Shown: positions 22,600 to 32,109, counted from the first letter of the stretch. The stretch: DNA of 64,000 nt from Macrosoma leucophasiata (GCA_036365455.1 JAWQUS010000016.1:19941001-20005000), one strand, 5' to 3'. Made by a program: numbers and translations. Notes: generated from the letters alone by a model not told the origin.

Positions 22600-22760
22600 T
22601 AAGTCCTTGCAATTCGCGAGTGCGGATGGCGCTAGATTGTGGTTAGACGTATGTGTAGTGTACATGAACGGTAAGCTTGTGTGTGTGCCTTACCGAACGA
22701 CCAGTCACGCGAGCGCTCTAGCCCGACGACACCCACGCATGAAAGCATGTAAGCACTGCA
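22600..22760. repeat. Repeat D, shared with 39945-40150
   Basis: Both carry TGCAATTC(G/A)C(G/A)AGTGCGG, TTGTGGTTAGACGT and ACGCATGAA/CATTCATGCA-like ends. Type unknown. Confidence 0.5.
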
Positions 22761-22799
22761 TTATTGTATATTTTGGATAATTTAACGAGACTTACTGAG

Positions 22800-23370
22800 C
22801 ATGCAGTTCACATGGATGTTAAGTGATGACTGCAGCCTAGAGTCATCTACACCAGTGTTGCTAAACTATCGATAGTTGCGCTATCGATAGTTGACCTCGA
22901 AAAATCGAAAATATCGCCATCGCCAACTATCGATACTATTGATAGTATCGATAGTTAAAAATAAGCAATACTATTTTTGCCAAAGATCAATAGTATCGAT
23001 AGTATTGTTATGAACAATAGTCAATAAGGTCAATAGTATCGATAGTTTCGATAGTATCGATACTATCGAAAATATCGATACTATCGAAGCTAGTATAGTT
23101 ACTAGCTAGTATCGATACTATCGAAACTATCGATACTATCGATAGTATCGATAGTATTGCAGCATGGCGACATTTTCGATAGTACTATCGCGCTATCGAC
23201 TATTTTTTCGAGGTCACGATATTTTACAATACTATCGATAGACTATTACTATTGCAACAACACTGATCTACATAAAAGCCAGAGGTCAAGATGCAGATGC
23301 GTTGCCACCCCTGAGACCTTAGTTGTTGCTGTTATGTCTCTGTGACAGTTATTACGAGTCCATACCCTTA
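22800..23370 (-). repeat. SINE-A copy split by the CGATA foldback element
   Basis: SINE-A reads from ATGCAGTTCACATGGATG to AGAGTCATCTACA, is broken by 22853-23265, and resumes ATCTACATAAAAGCCAGAGG to about 23370. Confidence 0.85.
22853..23265. mobile_element. hAT-like foldback MITE made of TATCGATA palindromes (copy 1)
   Basis: The element starts CAGTGTTGCTAAAC and ends TTGCAACAACACTG. It is flanked by ATCTACAC (22845-22852) and ATCTACAT (23266-23273), an 8-bp duplication with one difference, inside a SINE-A. An 8-bp duplication and CAGTG ends fit the hAT superfamily. I count 13 TATCGATA octamers in 413 bp, many overlapping as ACTATCGATAGT. No coding frame. Confidence 0.85.
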
Positions 23371-23454
23371 CAAGTGACAACCATATCTCATTATATTCGT
23401 GTTTTGGTCACAGATTTACATTTGTATGGGAGATTTCAACTCAATCGGTCTTAT

Positions 23455-23970
23455 ATGGATGTATGTATCTTCACGCCAGGTCCCTAACGGCAGAGAGTGT
23501 AGAGCGCTAGATATTGCGGTCCTGACATACCTCCCGTGCCGCATCTACCTTCATCATTCTCTTCATACACGCACGCCGATTCCTAAGACTTTTAACCCCA
23601 CCATCAGACAGAACTCTACCTATTTGGTCATGGTAGGTCAGTCTTGGACTTTCTGGGCCTCTACAATCATCCACATTCGCATTGTAATATCTGTTTAGTC
23701 ATTCGCTCATTCGACATTCTTTCTATGTGCCCGAACCATTGGAGCATGCCTCTTTTCATTTTTACACCGCTACTATCATTCACACAAAGCCTCTTTCTTA
23801 CATCTTCATTACGAACGCGATCGGTGAGCGATACACCGCAGATCTTGCGCAAAGATCTCATCTCGACCCCGTTGAATTTTCTTCATGCTCTTTCCTGCAT
23901 ACCCAGCTCTCGCTTCCATATAATAGCGTTGGAGTAAGTACAGCATTATGTATGGCTAGTCGAGCCCCGT
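23455..23970 (-). pseudogene. RTE-like LINE, RT thumb and C-terminal tail, relic
   Basis: On the minus strand LAIHNAVLTPTLLYGSESW is followed by broken frames that match GHIERMSNERMTKQ, RPRLTYHDQIGR and RNRRACMKRMMKV of the better copy at 26222. It ends in CCAGGTCCCTAACGGCAG-type 3' UTR and a short CATA run near 23455. Confidence 0.8.
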
Positions 23971-24103
23971 CGGTCTTATACTTTCAGAAAAATATGGCTG
24001 TGACAACGGACGGACAGACAGACGAGTTATAAGTATTTCGTTTCTTCCTTTAACCCATAAAAGCGGCGTAGAAATGAGAAGAGATCAGAAACAACCAACA
24101 TAC

Positions 24104-24370
24104 CTTTTTCAAAGTAACAATATCGAATCCAGCCTGTTCCAGCTCAGCTTGTATGTACAGCTTCCTCTGAGGTGTCGGAGCACTCGACAGCAAGGCATTT
24201 ATGAAGGCCAGTCCAGCTGTCTGCAACTCTCCTGAGCCACCAGCACTCTGTAGCATGCCCACTAGGAATCGGAAACGGACGGGTTCACCGTACCGGAGGC
24301 GGAGGGTGGATAAGGCTTCTGATATCATGCTGTGGCCGCTGGCGGGTGGGTAGCACGCTTTTGTTAGCAA
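24104..24370 (-). CDS. mwh: GBD/FH3 protein, FH3 C-terminal exon
   Basis: A 267-bp phase-0 exon encodes residues 197-285: LLTKACYPPASGHSMISEAL, RYGEPVRFRFLVGMLQ, TAGLAFINALLSSAPTPQRK and IQAELEQAGFDIVTLKK. This is the second half of the armadillo-like diaphanous-inhibitory (FH3) fold; the ending hydrophobic-Q-x-E-L-x-x-hydrophobic-G-hydrophobic-D is typical of formin FH3 domains. It lies between the exons at 24513 and 22249 in frame on both sides. Confidence 0.9.
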
Positions 24371-24430
24371 CTGGAAATGAAAGGGTTAAGTTGGTTAGCG
24401 AAACTTTCTAGCGGCTTTCTATGAAGCGAA

Positions 24431-24475
24431 ACACTGGTGGTAGAGCTCTAGTGACGGAGCTCTAGCACCTAGCAG
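24431..24475 (+). repeat. SINE-A head only
   Basis: ACTGGTGGTAGAGCTCTAGT and GACGGAGCTCTAGC, then unrelated sequence, 40 bp from the neighbouring coding exon. Confidence 0.6.
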
Positions 24476-24512
24476 GTTAGGAGATGGCAGGGAAATTATA
24501 GGAGCATTTTAC

Positions 24513-24645
24513 CTGTAAAGCGAGCACGCGCGACTTGTTGACGGTGGACATGATGCACACAGTGAGTGCGTACACGCCGTTAGAGCACGCCACCAGCCGC
24601 CGCACGCACTCTGAGTACCGACTACAGCAGCTCCACAAGCATTGA
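24513..24645 (-). CDS. mwh: GBD/FH3 protein, FH3 middle exon
   Basis: A 133-bp exon encodes residues 152-196: QCLWSCCSRYSECVRRLV, ACSNGVYALTVCIMSTVNKS and RVLALQ. It matches the formin FH3 repeat in which a Cys/Leu-rich helix is followed by N-x-G-hydrophobic and then S-x-x-hydrophobic-x-L-Q-L-L across the junction. Acceptor TTTCCAG, donor GTAAAA; the first base completes a leucine codon from the exon at 26052. Confidence 0.9.
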
Positions 24646-24678
24646 CTGGAAAAATAAAAAGTAAACTTCTTTTACTAT

Positions 24679-25252
24679 TGGTAGAGTTTCAGAGTAGGAG
24701 CTCCAGGGCGTAGGCACCACCGCGTTACCTTATTTATCTGCTGCTTAATAATGGTCGCATGGCCCAGCGGCTGGTGTAGATCGTAAGCGATCTACTCGGT
24801 TAAGCACTACGGGCGCGGTCGGGTAGTGATGCGAGACCGCGAGATGTGTGACCGCTAGTGGCAAATTAAAATGCGCGTTTCCGTGCTTCGGAGGGCACGT
24901 TAAGCCGTCGGTCCCGGTTGCTTTCGATGGATAGCAGTCGTTAAACCTTTGACGGAGGCCTTATGGGCGGTTTGAAAACATCCGACAGCGGGTTGGCCAC
25001 TAACCCACCCACTTCCACCAATCCGCATTGGAGCAGCGTGGTGGCGTAAGCTCCAGGCCTCCCCTCAAATAGGGGAGAGACTCGTGCCCAGCAGTGGGAC
25101 GTATAATGGGTTGCCATTATTTATGGTAGTGTTCAGCACTATCGTGTTCTGGTTGGATGGTAATGTATGGCCCCGTAATAACTCACAGAGCAACATAGGA
25201 CTCAGGGGTGGCAATGCATCTGCATTTTGACCTCTGGTCTTTGTGTGAGTGT
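24679..25252 (+). repeat. SINE-A copy split by a 5S-headed SINE
   Basis: SINE-A head at 24679-24749 (GGAGCTCCAGGGCGTAGGCA, ATCTGCTGCTTAATA) resumes at about 25123 with TATGGTAGTGTTCAGCACTA and runs to CTCTGGTCTTTGTGTGAGTG. The end is a short palindrome GTGAGTGTCTAAAGACACTC. Confidence 0.85.
24750..25122 (+). repeat. 5S-rRNA-headed SINE (SINE3 type), full length
   Basis: The head contains GCGATCTACTCGGTTAAGCA, CGGGCGCGGTCGGGTAG and GATGCGAGACCGCGAGATG. These line up in order with the internal promoter of 5S rRNA (CCGATCACCGAAGTCAAGCA, CGGGCG-GGTTAGTA, GGATGGGTGACCGCCTGGG). The 260-bp body ends in CCCAGCAGTGGGACGTATAA and TGGGTTGCCATTATT. Other copies: 53817-54176, 43650-43866, 12874-12994, 4930-5110. 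Confidence 0.8.
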
Positions 25253-25616
25253 CTAAAGACACTCACACAAGCTTGACCAAGCGACCTGTTTCCCAGACAG
25301 TAGCTACCAGTAGTAGTAGCAGTTTTTCGCTCTACAATTTCAGGTAGGTAGAGTCAGGGAACTCTTTATTACTTCAATTTAATCTCTCCAGACACGAGAA
25401 AAATATGACAATTGACATTCAATTGTGTCTCGCCGCCGGTGGCCGTACGATCCTTGAAGGATTAAGGTAGTTAGCTGTTCCCAGATAGTACCTACCAGTA
25501 GAGTAGCAGTTTTGCGCTCTACAATTTCAGGGAGGTAGAGTTAGGGAACTCTTCGTTACTACAATTTCAGATAGGTAGGTACAGTCAGGGATCTTTTTGC
25601 TTATCCACGAAAAAAC

Positions 25617-25925
25617 GTAACTTCACGCCTGTAATCCGCGAAGGGGTAGGCAGAGGTAAATGCATGCATTTAATCATACATGCAAACACCCACGACTCGC
25701 CGGTTACGTTTTGGCCCATGTAACAGGTGGCGAACCTGTTGCCATCTCCGGGCACATTACCAAACTCCGGGGTACTGGGAAACTTCCAGAAAATGGAAAA
25801 ATCCCAATAGAAGCAGATATAAAGGATTTTAGACCGTTATCTCTAATATTCCCAGACCCGGGAATCGAACCCAGGACCTCCAGCGTAATAGTAGTGGCCT
25901 GCTACCACTACGCTACTGAGGCAGT
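25617..25925 (-). repeat. SINE1, full length
   Basis: CGTAACTTCACGCCTGTAAT at the 3' end; GGGAATCGAACCC (B box) and CTGCTACCACTACGCTACTG at the tRNA-like head. Confidence 0.85.
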
Positions 25926-26051
25926 TATCCAAAAGCAATCAAACTTAGCTATTATTACAGCACAATGTGCCCGTGTGATCAAGCGGGCCTAGTACCTTCG
26001 AAATTGCTATACAGCGAAGAACAACTAGTAGCAGTTCAAAAGTATACTCAC

Positions 26052-26201
26052 AGACAAGCCAGCTCATCCAGCAATGGTCTACGTCTAACAGCGGGTGGGC
26101 CCCTTGCCCCCTCCCCGGTCTGACTGAGCTGCACGTTGCGCAGTAGTTCCAGGAGCAACGTCACTCCATCTAGCGGATCGCTGGCGAACTCTTGCACGAA
26201 A
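26052..26201 (-). CDS. mwh: GBD/FH3 protein, GBD-to-FH3 exon
   Basis: A 150-bp exon encodes residues 102-151: SFVQEFASDPLDGVTLLLEL, LRNVQLSQ, a short Gly/Arg-rich loop and RRRPLLDELACL. In formins this is where the GTPase-binding helix (LRxxLRxxPxSFVxEF) passes into the FH3 armadillo repeat (G-hydrophobic-x-x-L-L-x-L-L). Acceptor AATTCCAG, donor GTGAGT. A LINE tail begins only about 20 bp upstream of the acceptor. Confidence 0.88.
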
Positions 26202-26221
26202 CTGGAATTTGAGAAGAGAAA

Positions 26222-26582
26222 AAATGAATATCAGAAAATTCACTTACATGATAGTATCGGTGTAAAAATGAAAAAACGCATGCTCCGATGGTTCGGGCAT
26301 ATAGAAAGAATGTCGAATGAGCGAATGACTAAACAGATATACAATGCGAATGTGGATGGTTGCAGAGGCCCAGGAAGACCAAGGCTGACCTACCATGACC
26401 AAATAGGTCGACTTCTGTCTGATGGTGGGGTCAAAAGTCTTAGGAATCGGCGTGCATGTATGAAGAGAATGATGAAGGTAGACGAGGCACGAGAGGTTTG
26501 TCAGAACCGGGATGTCTGGCGCTCTACACTCTCTGCCTACCCCGTTAGGGACCTGGCGTGAAGATACATACATACATACACT
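26222..26582 (+). pseudogene. RTE-like LINE C-terminal tail ending in a CATA repeat
   Basis: The open part reads MLRWFGHIERMSNERMTKQ, GPGRPRLTYHDQIGRLLSD, RNRRACMKRMMKVDEARE and a stop after YPVRDLA, followed directly by (CATA)n. The GH-hydrophobic-x-RM-x-x-x-R motif is the usual end of this LINE group. Only the 3' 360 bp was inserted. It is the best-preserved of five copies in the window. Confidence 0.85.
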
Positions 26583-27005
26583 TACACTCACCACCCCACT
26601 CTAGGTATAAGTTTGTGTTGTGGGTGGTGTTACTCAACACCATAGAGCAACTAGGCCCACCGGTCGCGGCGGACCGGAGGGGAGTAGCCATAGCGTTTAT
26701 TACCGATGCAAAACAGTCTGACATTTTAGGCGGGGGGGAAATACGTATGACACACATTCACACTACAAAAATCGTCTATGTACGAAACTCACACCTGACT
26801 TTAACAAAATACATAAACAATTTCACGCACACATTTAAATATCTGGGCGACAGGCGTAGGACCATTTGGTCTTGTAATTTGACAGAGGGGAAAGCCTGCA
26901 TATGGCTACTCCCCTCCGGTCCGCCGCGGCCACCGATGGCCCGTGTTGCTCTAGGTATGTGACCTTCACAAACACTCAGACCCGAAACAAATATCTGTAA
27001 CTACT
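26583..27005 (-). repeat. SINE2 copy split by a GC-rich-ended MITE
   Basis: SINE2 reversed tail (ACTTACACTCACCACCCC) to 26642, and body (AGACCCGAAACAAATATCTG) from 26954 on. Confidence 0.7.
26643..26953. mobile_element. MITE with about 50-bp GC-rich inverted ends
   Basis: Left TAGAGCAACTAGGCCCACCG and GGACCGGAGGGGAGTAGCC; right is the inverse (GGCTACTCCCCTCCGGTCC, CGTGTTGCTCTA). Single ends of this family occur at 59125-59193 and 63303-63374, and a reversed interior scrap at 59880-59930. No clean target duplication seen. Confidence 0.8.
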
Positions 27006-27052
27006 TCTTTTAACTTTAACGATGTTTGAAGAAAAATTTAAAGAGAAACTTT

Positions 27053-27117
27053 GACTTCAGGCGGGCTTCGAACCCGCGACCACTCTTGTCCATCCGTTCT
27101 CCCAACTGAACTCAGTC
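27053..27117 (-). repeat. tRNA-like sequence, degraded
   Basis: GACTTCAGGCGGGCTTCGAA and CCCGCGACC match the T arm and acceptor of the tRNA-like repeats; the 5' acceptor strand is lost. Confidence 0.5.
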
Positions 27118-27375
27118 AAAAAAAGTTCATTTGTTAATGCGAAAAAATCATATAAAAACAATTTAATTATGTTTTTTACAGGATTCCATTACTTTAAATA
27201 GTAATGGGAATATAAAAGTCAGAGACAATCACAACAAAAAAGGGATTAAACCACAAAACATCATTTTCAAAATTATCGTTTTAATTGCACAAAAAGCCGG
27301 CGCCATGTTGCATACGCATAGTCTAAGATACAGTATTCAAAATATATACCCTCATCTGTTACCAAAATTTAATAA

Positions 27376-27605
27376 GGGGCCCTAACTCACTAGAACGACG
27401 TGGCGACGTCGCCGGCCACATATCCAAGGAGTTAGGCTACCTTCATTCTGCAGCGTGTCGCCGGCGACATGCTGCAGAATGAAAGGAGCCTTAGTATGGC
27501 ATGTAGACGTCGCCGCAAGGTGGCCAGGTGAGTTAAGTATCATGAATTTCCATTCTAGCATTTTGGATACCATGGCCGCTATGGCGTCCTAGTGAGTTAG
27601 GGCCC
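27376..27605. mobile_element. Harbinger-like MITE, TAA duplication
   Basis: TAA|GGGGCCCTAACTCACTAG on the left (TAA at 27373-27375) and CTAGTGAGTTAGGGCCC|TAA on the right (27606-27608). 3-bp TWA duplication and GGGCC ends are the hallmark of PIF/Harbinger. An inner palindrome (CATTCTGCAG ... CTGCAGAATG) lies at 27441-27481. Confidence 0.85.
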
Positions 27606-27609
27606 TAAA

Positions 27610-28310
27610 CAGCAAATAGGAAATGCACGAGTGACACGTTTTTCCTCTAGTTAAAACAACGCACAGCTTAACTAAACTGGCGAAAGTTAATTGCTCTATC
27701 AAAGTTATAGTTCACTTTATTTCATACCCAACATCATTAAGTTACCTTTCCAAAAGTGCGTCACATTCATGATTACCTATATTTTAAATCTGAAAATATT
27801 TTTTAAGTATCGGTATTAGCCCGTGACTTAGCTATGCAACCCATTTACGATTTGAAGTTCATGTTATCAAACATAGTTACTTTATAATTTTAGTTAACAA
27901 ATAACAAATGAAGGTATATATTTCGTGCACCGTATCTCGCACTAGTATAAAAGAATAAAAGATTAGCGTAGTACCAGACGCCCTATAATTTGGACGTATA
28001 AAGAAAAATTGCTGTCACAATTACGTGGTTGCGAGACTTGCGAGCCTTTGAAATTGTTCGAGAATTTGAATTTTTTTTTGCGGTTTAAGACAGAAAAGAA
28101 AGACTTGTAGAACTTTTGAGACACTTCTGAGACACAAGACAGAGAATTCGTTCTTTGAATTTAAGTTCCTAATTTAATTCGTTAAAACCGATTGACAAAA
28201 TATCTAATAACCTGATTTTTTATAAGATATTATATTATGTATAATGAAAACATATTACAGTTTCATCAGTGATTGAATCCGTAAATAGTATTATATTTGC
28301 TTTTAAATTT
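27610..28310. other. mwh-like intron, AT-rich, nothing recognised
   Basis: No exon, no clear repeat. The same holds for 28820-29416 and 29780-30270. Confidence 0.5.
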
Positions 28311-28505
28311 TACTGGTGGTAGAGTTCCAGTGTAAGGACTCGAGGATGTAGACACTACCGTATTAAATGTTAGTGTTCAGCTCTATCGTTCCGGTGTCTC
28401 AGGGGTGGCATGGCAACGCATCTGAATTTTGACTAATGATTGTGGTGTAGATGTCTATAGGCTGCAACCATCACTTAATATCCATGTGAAATACATGCTT
28501 GTTTT
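28311..28505 (+). repeat. SINE-A, old copy with deletions
   Basis: ACTGGTGGTAGAGTTCCAGT at the start, GGCAACGCATCTGAATTTTG, and CATGTGAAATACATGCTTG at the end. Confidence 0.7.
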
Positions 28506-28534
28506 GACTTGTTTTAAAAAAATATTGGTACATA

Positions 28535-28812
28535 TTTTTATTTTAAAGAAAAATGGAAAGAAAATTTTGACTTCAGGCGAGACTCGAACTCGCGGCCTAC
28601 TGGGAATCTAGTCCAGCCGCTCTTCCAATTGAGCTACTGAAGTCCTGCCCGATTTGTCAAATCTTTCCTTCACATTTATTGCCTTGCTTTATGGTAGCAG
28701 TAGCGCCATCTATTGCCGACCATGCTAGTTAGGCAACCATGCAACCATGCTAGTTAGTTAGGAGTCTCGCCTGAAAACAAATTTTTCTTTCCATTTTTCT
28801 TTAAAATAAAAA
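28535..28812 (-). mobile_element. tRNA-carrying MITE, TA duplication (copy 1)
   Basis: TA|TTTTTATTTTAAAGAAAAAT on the left and ATTTTTCTTTAAAATAAAAA|TA on the right. Inside, minus strand 28644-28569 folds as a tRNA: acceptor GACTTCA/TGAAGTC, D arm GCTC-GAGC, T arm GCGAG-TTCGAGT-CTCGC. Part of the tRNA 3' end is repeated at 28762-28777. Confidence 0.75.
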
Positions 28813-29416
28813 TATATTTCACAAGCATGTGTTAATGCGAAATAATATAAAAACAAATATTGGTATATGTTTATGAATTGCTAAACAGCTGCTGTTGTAA
28901 GTAATAAATAGATACCATAATTATAAATCGGTTTGCAATTTCTGCAACTTAATAGAACATTTCACTTACATTAGGTACACCTAAATATTTTTCTACGCTT
29001 CAGCAACATACACCATGTATTTACCTAATAATGACGGGAGTCAATAAAACTTCTTTCCAATCCGCTGTCACCTGTCACTTGCACCATACCCAAGAGCTAT
29101 TCTCGTCTTATCAAACGACAATTTTCTTCATAATATCATCATATTAAATATTTTTGTTCTGTTTCTCGGACGTATACTTTTAATACGAACAACTGATGGA
29201 CGCTACTTTTATATGTTACGCAGTTTATTATCCACGTAATGAATGCCAGATATAATGGGTTTATGACTAAAATACGCGTTTAACACATTTTTAATACTTT
29301 TTGTCACGCTATTTTCAAAATTAGCAAACACGCATACAAAAATAGACACTAGAATTAAAGTCGATGGTAAGTGAATTTCATTCGAAGTAAATGAATACTG
29401 CATATAGATATCTATA

Positions 29417-29476
29417 CAAAAACCAGAGATCAAATGTCAATGTCATGCAGATGCGTTGCCACCTCTGAAGCCTAAT
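29417..29476 (-). repeat. SINE-A scrap
   Basis: CATGCAGATGCGTTGCCACC, inverted relative to the next copy. Confidence 0.6.
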
Positions 29477-29489
29477 TTGTTTTGCCTAT

Positions 29490-29776
29490 CTGGTTGGTAG
29501 AGCTCCAGTGGCGGAGCTCGCGGGCGGAGGCACCACCGCATTACCTAATATACTTGCCGCTAAATGGTAGTGTTCAGCACTATCGTGTTCCGGTCAGGTG
29601 GTAATGTACGGCCCTGTAATTTCCGCCACAGAGGCATAACACCTCAGGCCTCAGGAGTGGTAACGCGTCTGCATTTTGACCTCGGTCTTTGTGTGGGTGT
29701 ATATAGGCTGCAGTCATCACTTAACATCAATGTGAACTGCATGCTTGTTTGCCACTTCCAAAACATTTAAAAAAAT
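29490..29776 (+). repeat. SINE-A, full length
   Basis: GGTAGAGCTCCAGTGGCGGA to GCATGCTTGTTTGCCACTTC plus AAAACATTTAAAAAAA. One of the best copies for a consensus. Confidence 0.85.
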
Positions 29777-30275
29777 CTGATAAGTCATTACGGGGCCATA
29801 CAATGATTTGATATATTGCACTCATTCTCTGTTCAACTACGTAATTAATATACTATGTGATCTCAATACCAAGGAAATGATGAGTTTAATAGAGACGTTG
29901 GCTTAACAACCGTATCACCATCAATAAATATAAGATGGTTTATAATTAAAATATCAAAAGCAGGCTCATTACTTACGTCGTTAAAGTCACGATCTATGAA
30001 GATCTTATCTGGTTTCTACAATGTAAGCAAATTCTATCTGTTGACTGTATTGAGGAGAATTTATTGGAACGAAATGGCTTTAAATATTAGCGGAGAGCGA
30101 TTTTCTAAATAGGTTTTCTAATTACGGGGCTGCGTCAAATCGTGCAAATTGCCATTTTTATAGACCGTATTCTGAAAGCATCTACTACCTACATATTTCA
30201 AGAATATTTCTGTGATGGACATTTCTGCATGTTCATATCTATCATTTTATTTGTAAATGTAATGTAAGTTGTAAA

Positions 30276-30534
30276 ATGCAGTTCACATTGATGTTAAGTG
30301 ATGACTGCAGCCCATAGACGCCCACACAAAGACCAAGGTCAAAATGCAGATGCGTTACCACTCCTGAGGCTTAAGATGTTATGCCTCTGTGCCGGAAATT
30401 ACAGGGCCGTACATTACCACCTGACCGGAACACGATAGTGCTGAAACACTACCTACCATTTAGCGGCAAGTATATTAGGTAATGCGGTGGTGCCTACCCC
30501 CGCGAGCTCAGTCACTTGAGCTCTACCACTAGTT
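30276..30534 (-). repeat. SINE-A copy
   Basis: ATGCAGTTCACATTGATGTT to GAGCTCTACCACTAG. Confidence 0.85.
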
Positions 30535-30639
30535 CGAATGAAACTCTATCATCCAATGAAAATAACGCATATTTTCTTTTCTTTTCTATTTCTACATTTG
30601 CTCCGATGAAGATGATGAAGTAGAAGAAGTAGATCACTG

Positions 30640-30842
30640 CTGTTGAGGTTTTGAGGTTCGATCCCCGGGCCTAAAGATTCCTGGTGTCATTCTACCAGTT
30701 CGGTAATGTGCCCCGTATATGTCAAAATGCTTGCCATCGAAAAAATAAATAAATGGGTGGTATTAAAAAATTGTACAAAGTGAATCGCAGCAGTTTGTAT
30801 GAATTCATGCATTGACCTCTGCCAATCTCTTGGAGAAGTAAG
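30640..30842 (+). repeat. SINE1, very old copy
   Basis: GAGGTTCGATCCCCGGG (B box), CGGTAATGTGCCCCG and ATGAATTCATGCATTGACCT in family order. Confidence 0.55.
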
Positions 30843-31155
30843 TTTTTAACGCTTATGATGCAGGGTGAAATTATTGTGGTTTTTATCCCACGGAAATACA
30901 ATTTGCCTTCAGTAGTATTATAAAAAACTAGTAGTATTTTAAGAAAATCTAAATAAAAAAAACTAATTAATTTAAAAATAATATTTATTTTTGAAATAAT
31001 TAGTTTATTAAAATAATATTTATTATATACCTATATATTTTTTTAATTTAGATAATTACTCTGAAAGCCCAGGTTGCAGAGGCCCAGGAAGACCAAGACT
31101 GACCTACCATGACCAAATAGGTCGAGCTCTGTCTGATGGTGGGTCAAAAGTCTTA

Positions 31156-32001
31156 AGGCTTGGGCAAACCAAACGCAGGGCAGTAGCAGCGCTGTTTGAA
31201 TGCGGGCCCGCCCAAGTTGTAATACAACTTGTGGTACGGCCCTGTAATTTCCGGCACAGAGGCATAACACCTTAGGCCTCAGGAGTAGTAACGCAACTTC
31301 ATTTTGACCTCGGTCTTTGTGTGGGTGTCTATAGGCTGCAGTCATCACTTAACATCAATGTGAACTGCACGCTTGTTTGCCACATCCATAACATAAAAAA
31401 AAAAAAAAAAACAAGAAACTCTTTGAACTGCGTTACACTAAATTTGAACGCGGGCCCGCGCTCAAACTGCACCGCTCCGCGCCGCACTTCAACTGCCGGA
31501 CGACAAACCAGGCGGCGCGGGAGCGGGGCAGGCGCAGCGCAGGGCAGTTTGAGCGCGGGCCGACGCTGTTGTATTACTATGGCGGTCATTTTGTCACGAC
31601 CCACCGAAGGCAGTGCAGCGCAGCGCATCGAGAGCGGTTGGCGACTGTTGTATTTTTTTACAACAGTCGCCAACCGCTTATTACATATTTTCAAAATATG
31701 TGAAAAAAAAATTTTCATCACTATCCAGCTCTCTGCAGAGACGATGATATTCCCCATATTCTTTTTTGATATCATAAACCCAAATTCTCTTTTTTTTTCC
31801 TAAGAGCCAAAAACGCCATGAATTATTCATGTCGTCTGACATCTTGCAGCCTTCTACCTGCCTCACACGTCAAACTGAACGCGGCTTAAACGCAATCCAG
31901 CGTTGAAACCGCTTGTAAACTGCTGCTGCGTTCAGTGTGCCGACTCCCGCGCTGCTACTGACCTGCTCTGCAACTGTCCTGCGTTTGGTTTGCCGAAGCC
32001 T
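31156..32001. mobile_element. Harbinger-like DNA transposon (non-autonomous), TTA duplication
   Basis: The 846-bp insertion is flanked by TTA (31153-31155 and 32002-32004). Ends AGGCTTGGGCAAACCAAACG and its inverse CGTTTGGTTTGCCGAAGCCT match over 29 bp with two differences. The body is GC-rich (GCGGGCCCGCGC) with a hairpin at 31634-31678 around GGTTGGCGACTGTTGTA. No transposase frame. It contains a SINE-A at about 31227-31402. Confidence 0.85.
31227..31402 (+). repeat. SINE-A, 5'-truncated, with 17-A tail, inside the Harbinger-like element
   Basis: TACGGCCCTGTAATTTCCGG to CATCCATAACAT plus a run of 17 A; long pure poly(A) suggests a recent insertion. Confidence 0.85.
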
Positions 32002-32109
32002 TTAGGAATCGGCGTGCATGTATGAAGAGAATGATAAAGGTAGACGAGGCACGAGAGGTTTGTCAGGATCGGGATATCTGGCGCTCTACACTCTCTGCCT
32101 ACCCCGTTA

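Noticed and set aside
22861..23265. CRISPR-like or satellite array
   Set aside because: The repeats are palindromic octamers with irregular spacing inside an element with target duplication in an animal genome; no CRISPR and no tandem period.
26136..26561. 141-codon frame on the + strand
   Set aside because: Its first part is the antisense of the FH3 exon at 26052-26201 and its second part the LINE tail; not a real fusion gene.
31321..31803. 160-codon frame and an antisense 148-codon frame
   Set aside because: Both run across a SINE-A poly(A) tail into the Harbinger-like element; poly-Lys/Phe from the A-run shows they are artefacts.
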